This document shows positions 7,764-15,990 of a DNA stretch of 23,254 nucleotides, piece after piece. Location: assembly GCA_964388455.1 (NCBI GenBank), contig CAYMAN010000030.1, positions 1 through 23,254 of the forward strand, read 5' to 3'. Origin of the DNA: JBBRWO01 sp964388455 (GTDB taxonomy: Bacteria; Actinomycetota; Coriobacteriia; Anaerosomatales; JAAXUF01). Under the pieces are notes generated by a model. The model was not told the DNA's origin and ran no database searches. It saw only the letters and a program-made list of their open reading frames with translations. Position numbers and translations under genes: made by a program. Every line of letters begins with the position of its first letter. Position 1 is the first letter of the stretch.

Positions 7764-8117
7764 ATGGATGACTGCCTGTTCTGCAAGATCGTGCGGGGCG
7801 AGATCCCCGCTGCAATCGTGTACCAGGATGATTTCGTCATCGCATTTGATGACATCACGCCTCAGGCACCGGTTCACACGCTGATCGTCCCAAAGTCGCA
7901 CTACGCGAACATGAACGACGAAATCCCAGCGGACACACTGGCTGCGATCTATGCCGCCGTGCCGCGAGTCGCCGAGGTCAAAGGCATCGCTCACAGTGGC
8001 TACCGCACAATCGTCAACACAGGCGCAGACGCTAATCAGACAGTGCTGCATCTGCATGTGCATGTGATCGGCGGGCGTTCGCTCGCGCACGGCATGGTCA
8101 TCTTCGGCGACGAGTAG
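7764..8117 (+). CDS. HIT family protein (HinT-like nucleotide hydrolase)
   Basis: 117 residues from ATG at 7764. HIT proteins hydrolyse purine nucleoside phosphoramidates and related adenylates. The N-terminal DDCLFCKIVRGEIPA has the paired cysteines of the zinc-containing bacterial form. FDDITPQAPVHTLIVPKSHY is the conserved middle. HLHVHV (the histidine triad) near the C-terminus is followed by IGGR. The frame is also open from GTG at 7758, which overlaps the xseB stop. I chose 7764 because GGAGG at 7750-7754 is nine bases from it but only three from the GTG. It lies in the xseAB transcript. Confidence 0.9.
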   Translation: MDDCLFCKIVRGEIPAAIVYQDDFVIAFDDITPQAPVHTLIVPKSHYANMNDEIPADTLAAIYAAVPRVAEVKGIAHSGYRTIVNTGADANQTVLHLHVHVIGGRSLAHGMVIFGDE

Positions 8118-8122
8118 GCGAC

Positions 8123-9694
8123 GTGTCCGCGCGAGTGCCCGTCACTTTCTCTCCCGACGGTGCTGTTGTCTGGGTTGCGCCCGGCACCACGGTCTCGCAG
8201 GCTGCCGAGGCCGCCGGCATCGTGATTCCTGCGCCGTGCGCAGGGCGCGGTGTGTGCGGTTCGTGCGGGGTGAAGGTCATTTCGGGAGCACTCGCGGACG
8301 CGGACGATGCCGAGCGCGCCGGACTTGCCCGCGCGCCAGTGGGGGTGCGGCTTGCGTGCCGTGCACGAGTTGAGGCTGCGGTGGGTGTGCGTCCGCTGAT
8401 CACCAACCCACTGCCGCACATTCAGACGTCCGAGCTCCAAATGTCGCAGCGCGATCTGGTTGCCGCAGTCGACCTTGGTACGACCTCTGTTGCAGCGGTT
8501 CTGATCGATGCCGAGAGCGGCCTTGAGCTTGCTCGCACTTCTGTCCCGAACAGACAGCAATCTACCGGGGCGGATATCTTGTCACGCATCGCCGCCGCAG
8601 GCGAGGGAGCCGGCGAGGCGCTTCGTGCAGCCGCCGAGACCTCCATCCTCGAGGCGCTCAGTACTGCGGCCACCGCTGCTTCCGTGTCGCTGACCTGGGT
8701 CCAGCACGTGGTGGTCGCGGGGAACAGTGCGATGGCGGGTCTACTCTGTGGCTCAGATGTCAGTGGTCTTGCTTCGCACCCGTTCACCGCTCCCGTCTAC
8801 GCCTCCGATCTAAGCTCGCCACGACTGTCGGCGGAGTTTGCCTCAGGCGCACGGATCGCAGTACTTGGCCCAATCGCGAGTTTCGTTGGTGGTGACACCG
8901 TGGCGGCGATTGTCGGAAGCGGCATGCTCCGTGGGTCGACTCCGGCGCTTCTGGTCGATCTGGGGACTAACGCGGAGATCGTGGTCGCATCCGGTGGCGA
9001 GATCACGGTGGCTTCGGCGGCCGCAGGTCCGGCCTTCGAGGGTGCGGGCATCACCTGCGGCGGGCCGGCTGCTCCCGGCGCGATTACGCACGTGTCGATG
9101 ACGGCCGACTTTGACCTGGAGTTCGAGGTTCTTGGCGGGGGAGAGCCGCTTTGGCTGTCTGGCGCCGGTGTGATCTCTCTCGTTGCGATGCTGCGACGCC
9201 TCGGTCACATCGATGCAACCGGCCTGATGGTGCGGGAAGGCCCACTGTGGTCGCGATTCAGCAGGGATGCGGCGGGCGTCACGTTCTTCGCATGTGGTGA
9301 TGGACCGGGCTGTCTGTCTCTGAGCCAGCTTGATGTGCGAGAAGTGCAGTTGGCGATCGCGGCGATTCACGTGGGAATCACAGCGGTCATGGACGCGGCG
9401 CGGTGTTCGGCCAGAGAACTCACCACCGTGTTCGTTGCGGGTGCACTAGGCTTCTCGGTCGATGTCGAGGACCTGATTGCGCTCGGCATACTGCCGGATG
9501 AAGTTGGCGGTATCACGCATCAGGTCGGCAACGCGGCGCTTGCCGGTGCAGCCTCCATCGCGCTCGATGACCGCACACTCCGGTCGGTCGCCGAGCCGCT
9601 GGAGAGCGCGACAAGTGTCGAATTGGCGTTGTCGTCGGGCTTCAGTGATGCGTTCATGGCGGCGATGTCGCTCGAGCCCTACTCGGCGAGCTGA
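8123..9694 (+). CDS. RACo-like ASKHA activator with N-terminal [2Fe-2S] domain
   Basis: 523 residues. An N-terminal ferredoxin-like domain (1-90) has the plant-type [2Fe-2S] ligands C39, C45, C48 and C79 (APCAGRGVCGSCG...LAC). After a linker comes an actin-like ATPase (ASKHA) domain: AVDLGTTSVAAVLID, VAGNSAMAG, LLVDLGTNAEIVV, and FVAGALGFSVDVEDLIALGILP close to the C-terminus. This architecture is that of reductive activators of corrinoid proteins (RACo, DUF4445), which use ATP to return Co(II) to Co(I) in corrinoid methyl carriers. No corrinoid protein or methyltransferase is next to it here. Start GTG follows the HIT stop by five bases with only a weak TAGG site, so it is probably translated by coupling. 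A strong terminator follows. Confidence 0.85.
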   Translation: MSARVPVTFSPDGAVVWVAPGTTVSQAAEAAGIVIPAPCAGRGVCGSCGVKVISGALADADDAERAGLARAPVGVRLACRARVEAAVGVRPLITNPLPHIQTSELQMSQRDLVAAVDLGTTSVAAVLIDAESGLELARTSVPNRQQSTGADILSRIAAAGEGAGEALRAAAETSILEALSTAATAASVSLTWVQHVVVAGNSAMAGLLCGSDVSGLASHPFTAPVYASDLSSPRLSAEFASGARIAVLGPIASFVGGDTVAAIVGSGMLRGSTPALLVDLGTNAEIVVASGGEITVASAAAGPAFEGAGITCGGPAAPGAITHVSMTADFDLEFEVLGGGEPLWLSGAGVISLVAMLRRLGHIDATGLMVREGPLWSRFSRDAAGVTFFACGDGPGCLSLSQLDVREVQLAIAAIHVGITAVMDAARCSARELTTVFVAGALGFSVDVEDLIALGILPDEVGGITHQVGNAALAGAASIALDDRTLRSVAEPLESATSVELALSSGFSDAFMAAMSLEPYSAS

Positions 9695-9718
9695 CTTCTG
9701 AATCGTCTCCGGATAGCC

Positions 9719-9748
9719 GGAAGCCCCAGCCTTCGGGCTAGGGCTTCC
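9719..9748 (+). terminator. Rho-independent terminator after the RACo-like gene
   Basis: A 13-position stem with one C-A mismatch, GGAAGCCCCAGCC (9719-9731) against GGCTAGGGCTTCC (9736-9748), is closed by the stable loop TTCG and followed by TTAATCCTT. It ends the rnd-to-RACo run. Confidence 0.88.
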
Positions 9749-9937
9749 TTAATCCTTCCCCGGTGATACCCCTGAGCTTCATTCGGGCTGTGAGCGGTCT
9801 GCCTGGTGACCACGTCTACGCGATGCCGGTCGCGTCTGCCCTTTACCGGTTTGTGCCGTCCGGATTCCCCGGAAACGGCGTAGTACGTAGGGAAGGGAAA
9901 CTGTGTTGGGGTGAAGATACTCCCATTTCCCCGAGTC

Positions 9938-9953
9938 TGCAACATTTGTTACA
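9938..9953. promoter_or_regulatory. Possible regulator site (TGyAAC-N4-GTTACA dyad)
   Basis: TGCAACATTTGTTACA has six-base arms with one mismatch, like operators of CRP/FNR-type dimers. A related dyad stands before hemE at 12217-12233. The regulator is unknown and the assignment is tentative. Confidence 0.3.
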
Positions 9954-10029
9954 TACCAGTTGGCGCCGTTGACCGAACCGTTCACGCCGTCTACCCGACT
10001 TCGATGCGGGGAACGCCCTGCGCCGTGGG

Positions 10030-10035
10030 TATAGT
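10030..10035 (+). promoter_or_regulatory. Possible -10 element for acsA
   Basis: TATAGT is the best -10-like hexamer in the leader. It would give a transcript starting near 10042 with a leader of about 100 nt containing the 10090-10115 hairpin. No good -35 is found 16-18 bases upstream, so an activator may be required or the site may be false. Confidence 0.3.
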
Positions 10036-10089
10036 GAGGCACGGTCCTGTGTTCAGGATCGTTCCGTAAGCAGGGGACAACACGGCACT

Positions 10090-10115
10090 GTACGGGATTT
10101 CGCCGGACCCCGTAC
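10090..10115 (+). promoter_or_regulatory. Hairpin in the acsA 5' leader
   Basis: GTACGGG (10090-10096) pairs perfectly with CCCGTAC (10109-10115) around a 12-nt loop, 18 bases before the AGGAGG site of acsA. There is no T-run after it, so it is not a terminator. It could stabilise the messenger or influence ribosome access. Confidence 0.35.
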
Positions 10116-10143
10116 CACTCATCACAGGGACTAGGAGGCCGTT

Positions 10144-12138
10144 ATGACTGAAGAGTCCACTTCACTCGACTCTTTCTCGCACGCGGGGCGCACCATCGAG
10201 CCCGCACAGTGGGTCAAGGACCATGCGTGGATCAGCTCTATGGAGCAGTACGACGAGATGTACAACCGCTCCGTGAGCGACCCCGAGGGATTCTGGGGCG
10301 ACATGGCCAAAGAGATGCTCCACTGGGAAAAGCCGTGGGACAAGGTGCTCGAGTGGGAGTTCGAGACTCCTAAGGTCGAATGGTTCAAGGGCGGCAAGAC
10401 CAACGTCTCGTACAACTGCCTCGATCGCCATCTCACCGATGGGCGCCGCAACAAGGCCGCCCTCATCTGGGAGTCCGACGAGGGCCGCAGCAAAATCTAC
10501 ACGTACCAGTCGCTCTACTACAAGGTGTGCAAGTTCGCCAACGTGCTCAAGAAGCACGGCATCAAGAAGGGCGACCGCGTCGCCATCTACATGCCGATGA
10601 TTCCGGAGCTCGCCATCGCGATGCTCGCGTGTGCCCGTATCGGTGCGATCCACTCGATCGTCTTCGGCGGCTTTTCGTCGAACTCGCTTCGTGACCGTAT
10701 CCAGGACAGTGGCTGCAAGCTGCTGATCACGGCCGACGAGGGCCTGCGTGGCGGTCGCGTCGTCCCGCTCAAGGCACTGGCCGATGAGGCGCTCAACGAG
10801 ACCCCGACGATCGGTACCGTCATCGTCGTGTCGCGTGCCGGTTCTCGCGTGGACATGGAGCCGGGTCGCGACTTCTGGTACCACGAGGAGATGCGCTCCA
10901 CTGAACTTTCCCGTCACTGCGAGGTCGAGTGGATGGACGCCGAGGACCCGCTCTTCATCCTCTACACCTCCGGTTCGACCGGTAAGCCCAAGGGCGTGCT
11001 GCACACCACCGGTGGCTACCTGCTCCAGGCTTCGATGACCTTCAAGTACACGTTCGACTATCACGATGACGACGTGTTCTTCTGCACCGCCGACATCGGT
11101 TGGATCACCGGCCACAGCTACGTGGTCTACGGTCCGCTGTGCATCGGCGCCACGTCGCTCATGTTCGAGGGTGTTCCCAACTACCCGGATGCCGGGCGCT
11201 TCTGGGACATCATCGACAAGCACGGCGTCAACCAGTTCTACACCGCGCCGACCGCGATTCGCGCCCTGATGAAGGCCGGCGACGATTGGCCCGCGAAGTA
11301 CGACCTTTCGACCCTCCGCGTACTGGGCACGGTCGGCGAGCCGATCAACCCCGAGGCGTGGGAGTGGTACTACAAGAACATCGGCCGCGAACGTATTCCG
11401 ATCGTTGACACGTGGTGGCAGACCGAGACCGGCGGGCACATGATCACCAACCTGCCGGGTGCCACGCCCATGAAGCCGGGTTCGGCGACCAAGCCGATGT
11501 TCGGTGTCCAGCCGATAATCCTCAACGAGGATCAGACGGAGACGCCGACCGGCAAGGGCGGACGCCTCTGCATCAAGTACCCGTGGCCCGGCATGCTTCG
11601 CGGAACCTGGGGCGACACCGACAACGCCCGCGTCAAAGAAGTCTACTTCTCGACGTTCCCCGGCTACTACTTCACCGGTGACGGGTGTCGCATCGATGAA
11701 GACGGCTACTACTGGCTGCTCGGACGCGTCGACGATGTCATCAACGTCTCCGGTCACCGCATGGGCACCGCCGAGGTTGAGTCCGCTCTCGTGTCGCACC
11801 CGTACGTCGCAGAGGCCGCAGTCGTCGGTTTCCCGCACGACATCAAGGGTGAGGGCATCTACGCATACGTCATCTTGAAGGAGACGGCCGCCAACGCCGT
11901 TGACGCCGCCAAGATCCTCCGAGGCCACGTGCGTCAGGAGATCGGTCCGATCGCAACTCCGGATCACATCCAGATCGTGCCGGATCTGCCTAAGACCCGC
12001 TCGGGTAAGATCATGCGCCGCATCCTGCGCAAGGTCGCGGCAGGAGAGCGCGAGATGGAGGCACTGGGCGACGTCTCAACGTTGGCCGATCCGTCGGTCG
12101 TGCGCAAGATCGTGGACAGCGCGCCGGAAGTCGAGTAG
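10144..12138 (+). CDS. acsA: Acetyl-CoA synthetase (AMP-forming acetate-CoA ligase)
   Basis: 664 residues, close to the 650-residue family norm. It converts acetate, ATP and CoA into acetyl-CoA, AMP and pyrophosphate via acetyl-AMP in the cytoplasm. The N-terminal ACS domain is followed by the P-loop-like YTSGSTGKPKG (274-284), GWITGHSYVVYGPL and WWQTETGGHM, which set acetate and adenylate binding. The C-terminal lid has the hinge and GHRMGTAEVE (from G537). RSGKIMRR holds K622, the lysine that acetylation switches off in this family. Start ATG has AGGAGG five bases upstream. It is flanked by terminators on both sides, so it is probably a single-gene transcript with a long regulated leader. 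Confidence 0.96.
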   Translation: MTEESTSLDSFSHAGRTIEPAQWVKDHAWISSMEQYDEMYNRSVSDPEGFWGDMAKEMLHWEKPWDKVLEWEFETPKVEWFKGGKTNVSYNCLDRHLTDGRRNKAALIWESDEGRSKIYTYQSLYYKVCKFANVLKKHGIKKGDRVAIYMPMIPELAIAMLACARIGAIHSIVFGGFSSNSLRDRIQDSGCKLLITADEGLRGGRVVPLKALADEALNETPTIGTVIVVSRAGSRVDMEPGRDFWYHEEMRSTELSRHCEVEWMDAEDPLFILYTSGSTGKPKGVLHTTGGYLLQASMTFKYTFDYHDDDVFFCTADIGWITGHSYVVYGPLCIGATSLMFEGVPNYPDAGRFWDIIDKHGVNQFYTAPTAIRALMKAGDDWPAKYDLSTLRVLGTVGEPINPEAWEWYYKNIGRERIPIVDTWWQTETGGHMITNLPGATPMKPGSATKPMFGVQPIILNEDQTETPTGKGGRLCIKYPWPGMLRGTWGDTDNARVKEVYFSTFPGYYFTGDGCRIDEDGYYWLLGRVDDVINVSGHRMGTAEVESALVSHPYVAEAAVVGFPHDIKGEGIYAYVILKETAANAVDAAKILRGHVRQEIGPIATPDHIQIVPDLPKTRSGKIMRRILRKVAAGEREMEALGDVSTLADPSVVRKIVDSAPEVE

Positions 12139-12163
12139 CACAGCACCATTCAGTCGATTACTG

Positions 12164-12199
12164 GACAGCCCCGGTTCGCACCTGCGAGTCGGGGCTGTC
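12164..12199 (+). terminator. Terminator after acsA
   Basis: A 10-bp perfect stem GACAGCCCCG (12164-12173) / CGGGGCTGTC (12190-12199) has a 16-nt apical part that can pair further (TTCGCA/TGCGAG). The following T content is weak (TCATGCTTT), so efficiency may be moderate. Confidence 0.65.
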
Positions 12200-12216
12200 T
12201 CATGCTTTGGCCGGAG

Positions 12217-12234
12217 TTGTAACAAGTGTCACCA
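12217..12234. promoter_or_regulatory. Possible regulator site upstream of hemE
   Basis: TTGTAACAAGTGTCACCA is an imperfect dyad (TGTAAC / GTCACC arms) centred about 46 bases before the start point predicted from the -10 at 12260. That is near the position used by CRP/FNR-type activators. It resembles the dyad at 9938-9953 before acsA. Confidence 0.3.
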
Positions 12235-12256
12235 CAGCACGAAACCGCCTCGTGCG

Positions 12257-12265
12257 TGGTAGAAT
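12257..12265 (+). promoter_or_regulatory. Extended -10 promoter element for the haem cluster
   Basis: TGGTAGAAT matches the extended -10 form TGnTAtaAT at eight of nine defined or free positions. It lies 52 bases before the hemE ATG. No clear -35 is seen 17 bases upstream, which fits an extended -10 or activator-dependent promoter. Confidence 0.5.
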
Positions 12266-12317
12266 CGCGGTCGTGTGTCCGGCTCGTTTCTGCAACCGCC
12301 CGAAAGGACCTCGCTCC

Positions 12318-13397
12318 ATGGCTTACAACGATCTGTTCTTGCGCGCGGCTCGCCGCGAAGTGACCGAGCGTACCCCCGTCTGGATGATGCGTCAGGCCGG
12401 CCGCTACATGCCCGAGTACCGAGCGATCCGCGAGAAGTACGGATTCCTCGAGATGTGTCGCAATCCGGAACTCGCCGTCGAGGTATCGATGCAGCCGGTC
12501 GACCTTATCGGCGTGGACGCTGCGATCATGTTCTCCGACATCCTCGTAGGCTTCCCCGGTATGGGTCTGGACCTCGAGTTCCAGAGCGGCCGCGGTCCCG
12601 TCATCAACAACCCGGTGCGCACGGTCGCAGACGTCGAGAAGCTGACGGTCGCCGATCCGATCGAGACGACCGGCTACGTGCAAGACATCATCAAGTCACT
12701 TCGTCGCGAACTCGAGAACAAGGTGCCGCTCATCGGTTTCGCTGGTGCGCCGTTCACGCTTGCGAGCTACGCGATCGAGGGCCAAGGCACCCGTGATTAC
12801 GAGAATTGCAAGGCGCTCATGTGGTCCGAGCCCGTGGCGTGGGACATGCTGCTCGACAAGTTCGCGCAGACCACGATCGACTACCTCAAGATGCAGATCG
12901 ACTCCGGTGCGCAGGCTGTGCAGGTCTTCGACAGCTGGATCGGCTATATCGCACCGCGTGACTACGAGCGTTCGGTCCTCAAGCACACCAAGCGGGTCAT
13001 CGACGAGGTCAAGGCCCACGGCGACAAGGTCGTTCCCGATGGCGGCGTCCCCGTCATCCACTTCCCCAACGGCGCCACCTCGATGCTCGATCTGGCCCAG
13101 AAGGCCGGTGGCGACGTCATCGGCGTCGACTGGCGTCTGGACATCCGGAAGGCCTGCGAGCAGATCGATCCGAAGTTCGGCATCCAGGGCAACATCGACC
13201 CGGTCGCGCTCTTCGCTCCCGATGCTGAGCTCGAGGCGATGGTCGTCGAGATCCTCGAGGCCGTGGGCACGCGTCCTGGCCACATCTTCAACCTCGGCCA
13301 CGGCATCCACAAGACCTCCGATCCCGAGAAGGCCAAGAAAATGATCTCGTACGTGCACAAGCATTCGGATCGCATTCGCGCGGGTGCTGGAGCGTAG
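12318..13397 (+). CDS. hemE: Uroporphyrinogen decarboxylase
   Basis: 359 residues, normal for the family. It removes four carboxyl groups from uroporphyrinogen III to give coproporphyrinogen III in the cytoplasm. The signature TPVWMMRQAGRYMPEYR (19-35) holds the substrate-binding arginines R25 and R29. D74 in FSDILVGFPG is the conserved active-site aspartate. GFAGAPFTLASY, FDSWIGYIAP and HIFNLGHGI are the other family blocks. The frame is open upstream to 12207, but the ATG at 12318 has AAAGGA nine bases before it and matches family starts. It is first in a cluster with hemH (2-bp gap) and two hemY-like genes. Confidence 0.97.
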   Translation: MAYNDLFLRAARREVTERTPVWMMRQAGRYMPEYRAIREKYGFLEMCRNPELAVEVSMQPVDLIGVDAAIMFSDILVGFPGMGLDLEFQSGRGPVINNPVRTVADVEKLTVADPIETTGYVQDIIKSLRRELENKVPLIGFAGAPFTLASYAIEGQGTRDYENCKALMWSEPVAWDMLLDKFAQTTIDYLKMQIDSGAQAVQVFDSWIGYIAPRDYERSVLKHTKRVIDEVKAHGDKVVPDGGVPVIHFPNGATSMLDLAQKAGGDVIGVDWRLDIRKACEQIDPKFGIQGNIDPVALFAPDAELEAMVVEILEAVGTRPGHIFNLGHGIHKTSDPEKAKKMISYVHKHSDRIRAGAGA

Positions 13398-13399
13398 AG

Positions 13400-14374
13400 A
13401 TGGCGACTACGGGAGTCCTTCTGCTCGGCTTTGGCGGTCCTGATTCGATTGCTGCCGTCCGGCCATTCATGTGCAACCTGATGGACCGTGAGCCCAGCGA
13501 TGAGCTCGTGAGCAAGGTGTGTACGCGCTATCTGGCTATCGGCGGATCCTCGCCTCTGCCGTTGATTGCAGCCGAGATGGCATCCGGCCTGGAGACGCGG
13601 CTTGCCGAGAGAGGACATCACGTACCTGTTCGTGTCGGGATGCGCTACTGGCACCCATTCATCGATGCGACCTTCAACGAGCTGCTCGAGCTTGGCTGTG
13701 ACCGGATCGTCACGGTCTCACTGTCACCGTTCGAGTCCAAGGCCGCATCAGGTGCCTATCGCGAGGCGCTGGAGGATGTCCGCAGTTCACATCCCGGTAT
13801 CGAGATTGTTGAGGCGCCGCTCGTTTCAGACCTCGACGCGTTCGTTGACTTCATGGCGGGCGGTACAGCGGCAGCTATCGAGGACATCCAGCCCAGTGAA
13901 GGCGCTATCGTGGTCTTCACCGCCCACAGTCTTCCTGAGGCCGATCTTGAGGTCGACGATCCCTACGTCGAGGGCCTCCAGCGTACGGCGCAGGCCATCG
14001 CGACCAAGCTCGGAATGGGCGAGGGACGTGAGTGCGCGGGCGAGTCGATGTTCAGTGGTTTTCGTGCGTTCGGTTCAGATGAGCCTCCTCGAGCCTGGTT
14101 CTTGGTGTACCAGTCCAAGGGTCAACGCCCCGGTGCTTGGCTCGAGCCCAATCTCGATGAACTCATCGACGCTGCAGCCGCCTCGGAGGTCAAGGCGCTC
14201 GTTGTGACGCCTATCGGCTTCCTCACCGACCACATGGAGACGCTCTACGATCTCGACATCGTTGCCGCCGATCGAACGCTTCTCGCTGACCTCGAGTGGA
14301 TGCGTGCGCCGGTAGTCAACGAGGCGCCCCAGGTTCTTGATGCGATCGCGGACTCACTGAGCGAGCTTCTCTAG
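13400..14374 (+). CDS. hemH: Ferrochelatase (proto- or coproporphyrin type)
   Basis: 324 residues. It inserts Fe2+ into a porphyrin: coproporphyrin III in the actinobacterial/firmicute route, protoporphyrin IX in the classical one. The N-terminus GVLLLGFGGPDS is typical. The catalytic histidine is H176 in FTAHSLPE and the acidic partner is E280 in GFLTDHMETLYDLD. YQSKGQRPGAWLEP carries the conserved binding strand. There is no cysteine after residue 212, so the C-terminal [2Fe-2S] ligands reported for some actinobacterial enzymes are absent. ATG lies two bases after the hemE stop, showing operon organisation. The hemY-like genes downstream argue for the coproporphyrin route, but this is not settled by sequence. 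Confidence 0.93.
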   Translation: MATTGVLLLGFGGPDSIAAVRPFMCNLMDREPSDELVSKVCTRYLAIGGSSPLPLIAAEMASGLETRLAERGHHVPVRVGMRYWHPFIDATFNELLELGCDRIVTVSLSPFESKAASGAYREALEDVRSSHPGIEIVEAPLVSDLDAFVDFMAGGTAAAIEDIQPSEGAIVVFTAHSLPEADLEVDDPYVEGLQRTAQAIATKLGMGEGRECAGESMFSGFRAFGSDEPPRAWFLVYQSKGQRPGAWLEPNLDELIDAAAASEVKALVVTPIGFLTDHMETLYDLDIVAADRTLLADLEWMRAPVVNEAPQVLDAIADSLSELL

Positions 14375-14441
14375 CGAGTCAGCAACGCGTCGTCCGGTAA
14401 CGGCGCCTTCCTTTCCGGTTCCCGTGCAAAGGGGTGCCTGC

Positions 14442-15947
14442 GTGAAACACATCATCATCGTCGGCGGCGGTGTGGCCGGTCTCGGTGCGGCCTACAAGCT
14501 CAGGCGCGCGGCTGACGCGGGTCATGACGTGACGTTCACTCTTCTGGAGAAGGACGAGCGTCTCGGCGGCAAGCTTCTGACTGAGTATGTCGAGGATTCT
14601 GCGACGGGCGGTACCTTCATCGTCGATGGCGGCTCCGACTCCTTCCTCACCGATAAGCCTGCCGTTCATCGCGTGGCTCGCCAGCTCGGCATCTACGATG
14701 AAGAGACCGGCACCATCGAGGCGAACAAGAAGACGTTCATCGTCAAGCGCGGAAAGCTTGTGGAGATGCCCGATGGCATCATGATGTTCGCGCCGACCAA
14801 GATCATGCCGATGGCCACCACCAAGCTGTACTCGTGGCCCGCGAAGTTTCGCATGGCGCTTGACCTCGTCATCCCTGCCAAGAAGGTGCCGGCGGAGGAA
14901 CGCAACGACGAGTCGCTGGAGAGCTTCGTTGTGCGCAGGATGGGCCGCGAGTCGCTCGAACGTCTCGCCGAGCCGCTTGTCGGTGGCGTGAACGGATCCG
15001 ATCCGGCGGACATGTCGCTTGCCGCGACGTATCCCAACCTGCTCGACATGGAGCAGCAGCACGGTTCGCTGGTCAGAGGGTTCCTGGCGCAGCGCAAGGC
15101 CATCGAGGCGCGTCGCAAGGCTAACCCGCCCAGGCCCGGTGCGCGGCCCTACAGCTTCTTCTCCTCGTTCACGCCGGGGCTGCAGTACCTCACCGACCGA
15201 ATGGCGGATGCCGCAGGTCGTGACGCCATCCGTACGGGTGCCACGGTCGCTTCGGTCACGCGCCGCGATGACGAACGCTGGTCTGTGACGCTCTCGACCG
15301 GGGACACACTCGCTGGCGACGGCGTCATTTTGGCGACCGAGGCTTTCGCCACAGAGCCGTTGCTCCGCTCTGTTGACGAGCGACTCGCGGATCTCGTGGG
15401 CCAGATCCCCTGTTCATCGTCCGCGACGATCCTCATGGGTTTTGATGAGGCCGATTGCCCGTTTGACAAGCGATGGCATGGTGCCTTGTCGCCCGCTATC
15501 GAGCACGAGCCGGTGACAGGCATCTCCCTGATGTCGTCCAAGTGGCCGGGGCGTGCGCCCGCGGGGCGCGTGCTGATACGCGGGTTCGTCGGCGGACCTC
15601 GAGACCAAGAGATCATCGAGCGCTCCGATGACGAGCTCATCGAAACCGCACGCACCTCGTTTGTGAAGCTCCTTGGCGTGAAGGCCGATGCGGTGCCGGT
15701 GTTCGCTCGCGTGTACCGCTGGGTAGGCGGCATGCCGCAGTACACGATGGGGCATCTCGACCGGGTCGATGAGATCGAATCGCGCGCGGCAACCATCGCC
15801 GGACTGGCTCTGGCTGGTGGCGCATACCGTGGAGTCGGGGTGCCCAACTGCCTCGACTCAGGCGAGATCGCAGCGAGCAAGGTCCTGCGTGACCTGGAGA
15901 TCAACCTCGTCGAGGACACCGAGAAAAGCTCCGCGCCACGTCGCTAG
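14442..15947 (+). CDS. HemY/CgoX-family FAD-dependent porphyrinogen oxidase, copy 1
   Basis: 501 residues. Family enzymes remove six electrons from coproporphyrinogen III or protoporphyrinogen IX, normally with O2 as acceptor. The N-terminal dinucleotide fold HIIIVGGGVAGLGAAYKL plus LLEKDERLGGK binds FAD. VDGGSDSFLTDKPA, GGVNGSDPADMSLAATYP and the C-terminal GLALAGGAYRGVGVPNCLDSG are family blocks. The frame extends upstream to 14424. I chose the GTG at 14442 because AAAGGGG is about seven bases before it and the FAD motif then starts at residue 3, as usual. It follows hemH by 67 bp and is followed 43 bp later by a paralogue matching it along its whole length. Whether it acts in haem synthesis or another oxidation is open. 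Confidence 0.88.
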   Translation: MKHIIIVGGGVAGLGAAYKLRRAADAGHDVTFTLLEKDERLGGKLLTEYVEDSATGGTFIVDGGSDSFLTDKPAVHRVARQLGIYDEETGTIEANKKTFIVKRGKLVEMPDGIMMFAPTKIMPMATTKLYSWPAKFRMALDLVIPAKKVPAEERNDESLESFVVRRMGRESLERLAEPLVGGVNGSDPADMSLAATYPNLLDMEQQHGSLVRGFLAQRKAIEARRKANPPRPGARPYSFFSSFTPGLQYLTDRMADAAGRDAIRTGATVASVTRRDDERWSVTLSTGDTLAGDGVILATEAFATEPLLRSVDERLADLVGQIPCSSSATILMGFDEADCPFDKRWHGALSPAIEHEPVTGISLMSSKWPGRAPAGRVLIRGFVGGPRDQEIIERSDDELIETARTSFVKLLGVKADAVPVFARVYRWVGGMPQYTMGHLDRVDEIESRAATIAGLALAGGAYRGVGVPNCLDSGEIAASKVLRDLEINLVEDTEKSSAPRR

Positions 15948-15990
15948 ACGCGATGTGGCGGCTTCGATTCACACGACACAAAGGATGGGC

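Larger units (their letters stand above)
9749..10143 (+). other. 395-bp non-coding leader region upstream of acsA
   Basis: I find no convincing gene here: short frames lack ribosome-binding sites and recognisable products. It contains several dyads. One is a hairpin around 9856-9879 (GCCGT-CCGG-ATTC-CCGG-AA-ACGGC). A near-palindrome TGCAACATTTGTTACA is at 9938-9953. CCTG-TGTT-CAGG lies inside an ACGG/CCGT stem near 10041-10067. GTACGGG/CCCGTAC is at 10090-10115. AGGAGG for acsA is at 10133-10138. Together these suggest a regulated, structured 5' leader. Confidence 0.55.

Noticed and set aside
9763..9972. A 69-codon frame in the acsA leader
   Set aside because: GTG start with no usable ribosome site, no recognisable motif, and it crosses dyads that better fit regulatory DNA.
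9749..10143. A c-di-AMP (ydaO-type) riboswitch in the acsA leader
   Set aside because: Fragments such as GGGGTGAAG and GGGGAACGC recall parts of that class, but the order and pairing of conserved blocks do not fit when followed by eye. A covariance-model search would settle it.
10162..11967. A 601-codon open frame antisense to acsA
   Set aside because: It lies entirely opposite a strongly conserved gene, has no family similarity (runs of Val, Asp, His, Arg) and is the usual by-product of third-position GC bias. The sense gene has all catalytic motifs.
15769..15990. In-frame N-terminal extension of the second HemY-like gene
   Set aside because: It overlaps the end of copy 1 in another frame, lacks a ribosome site at its start, and the FAD motif is expected at the very N-terminus.
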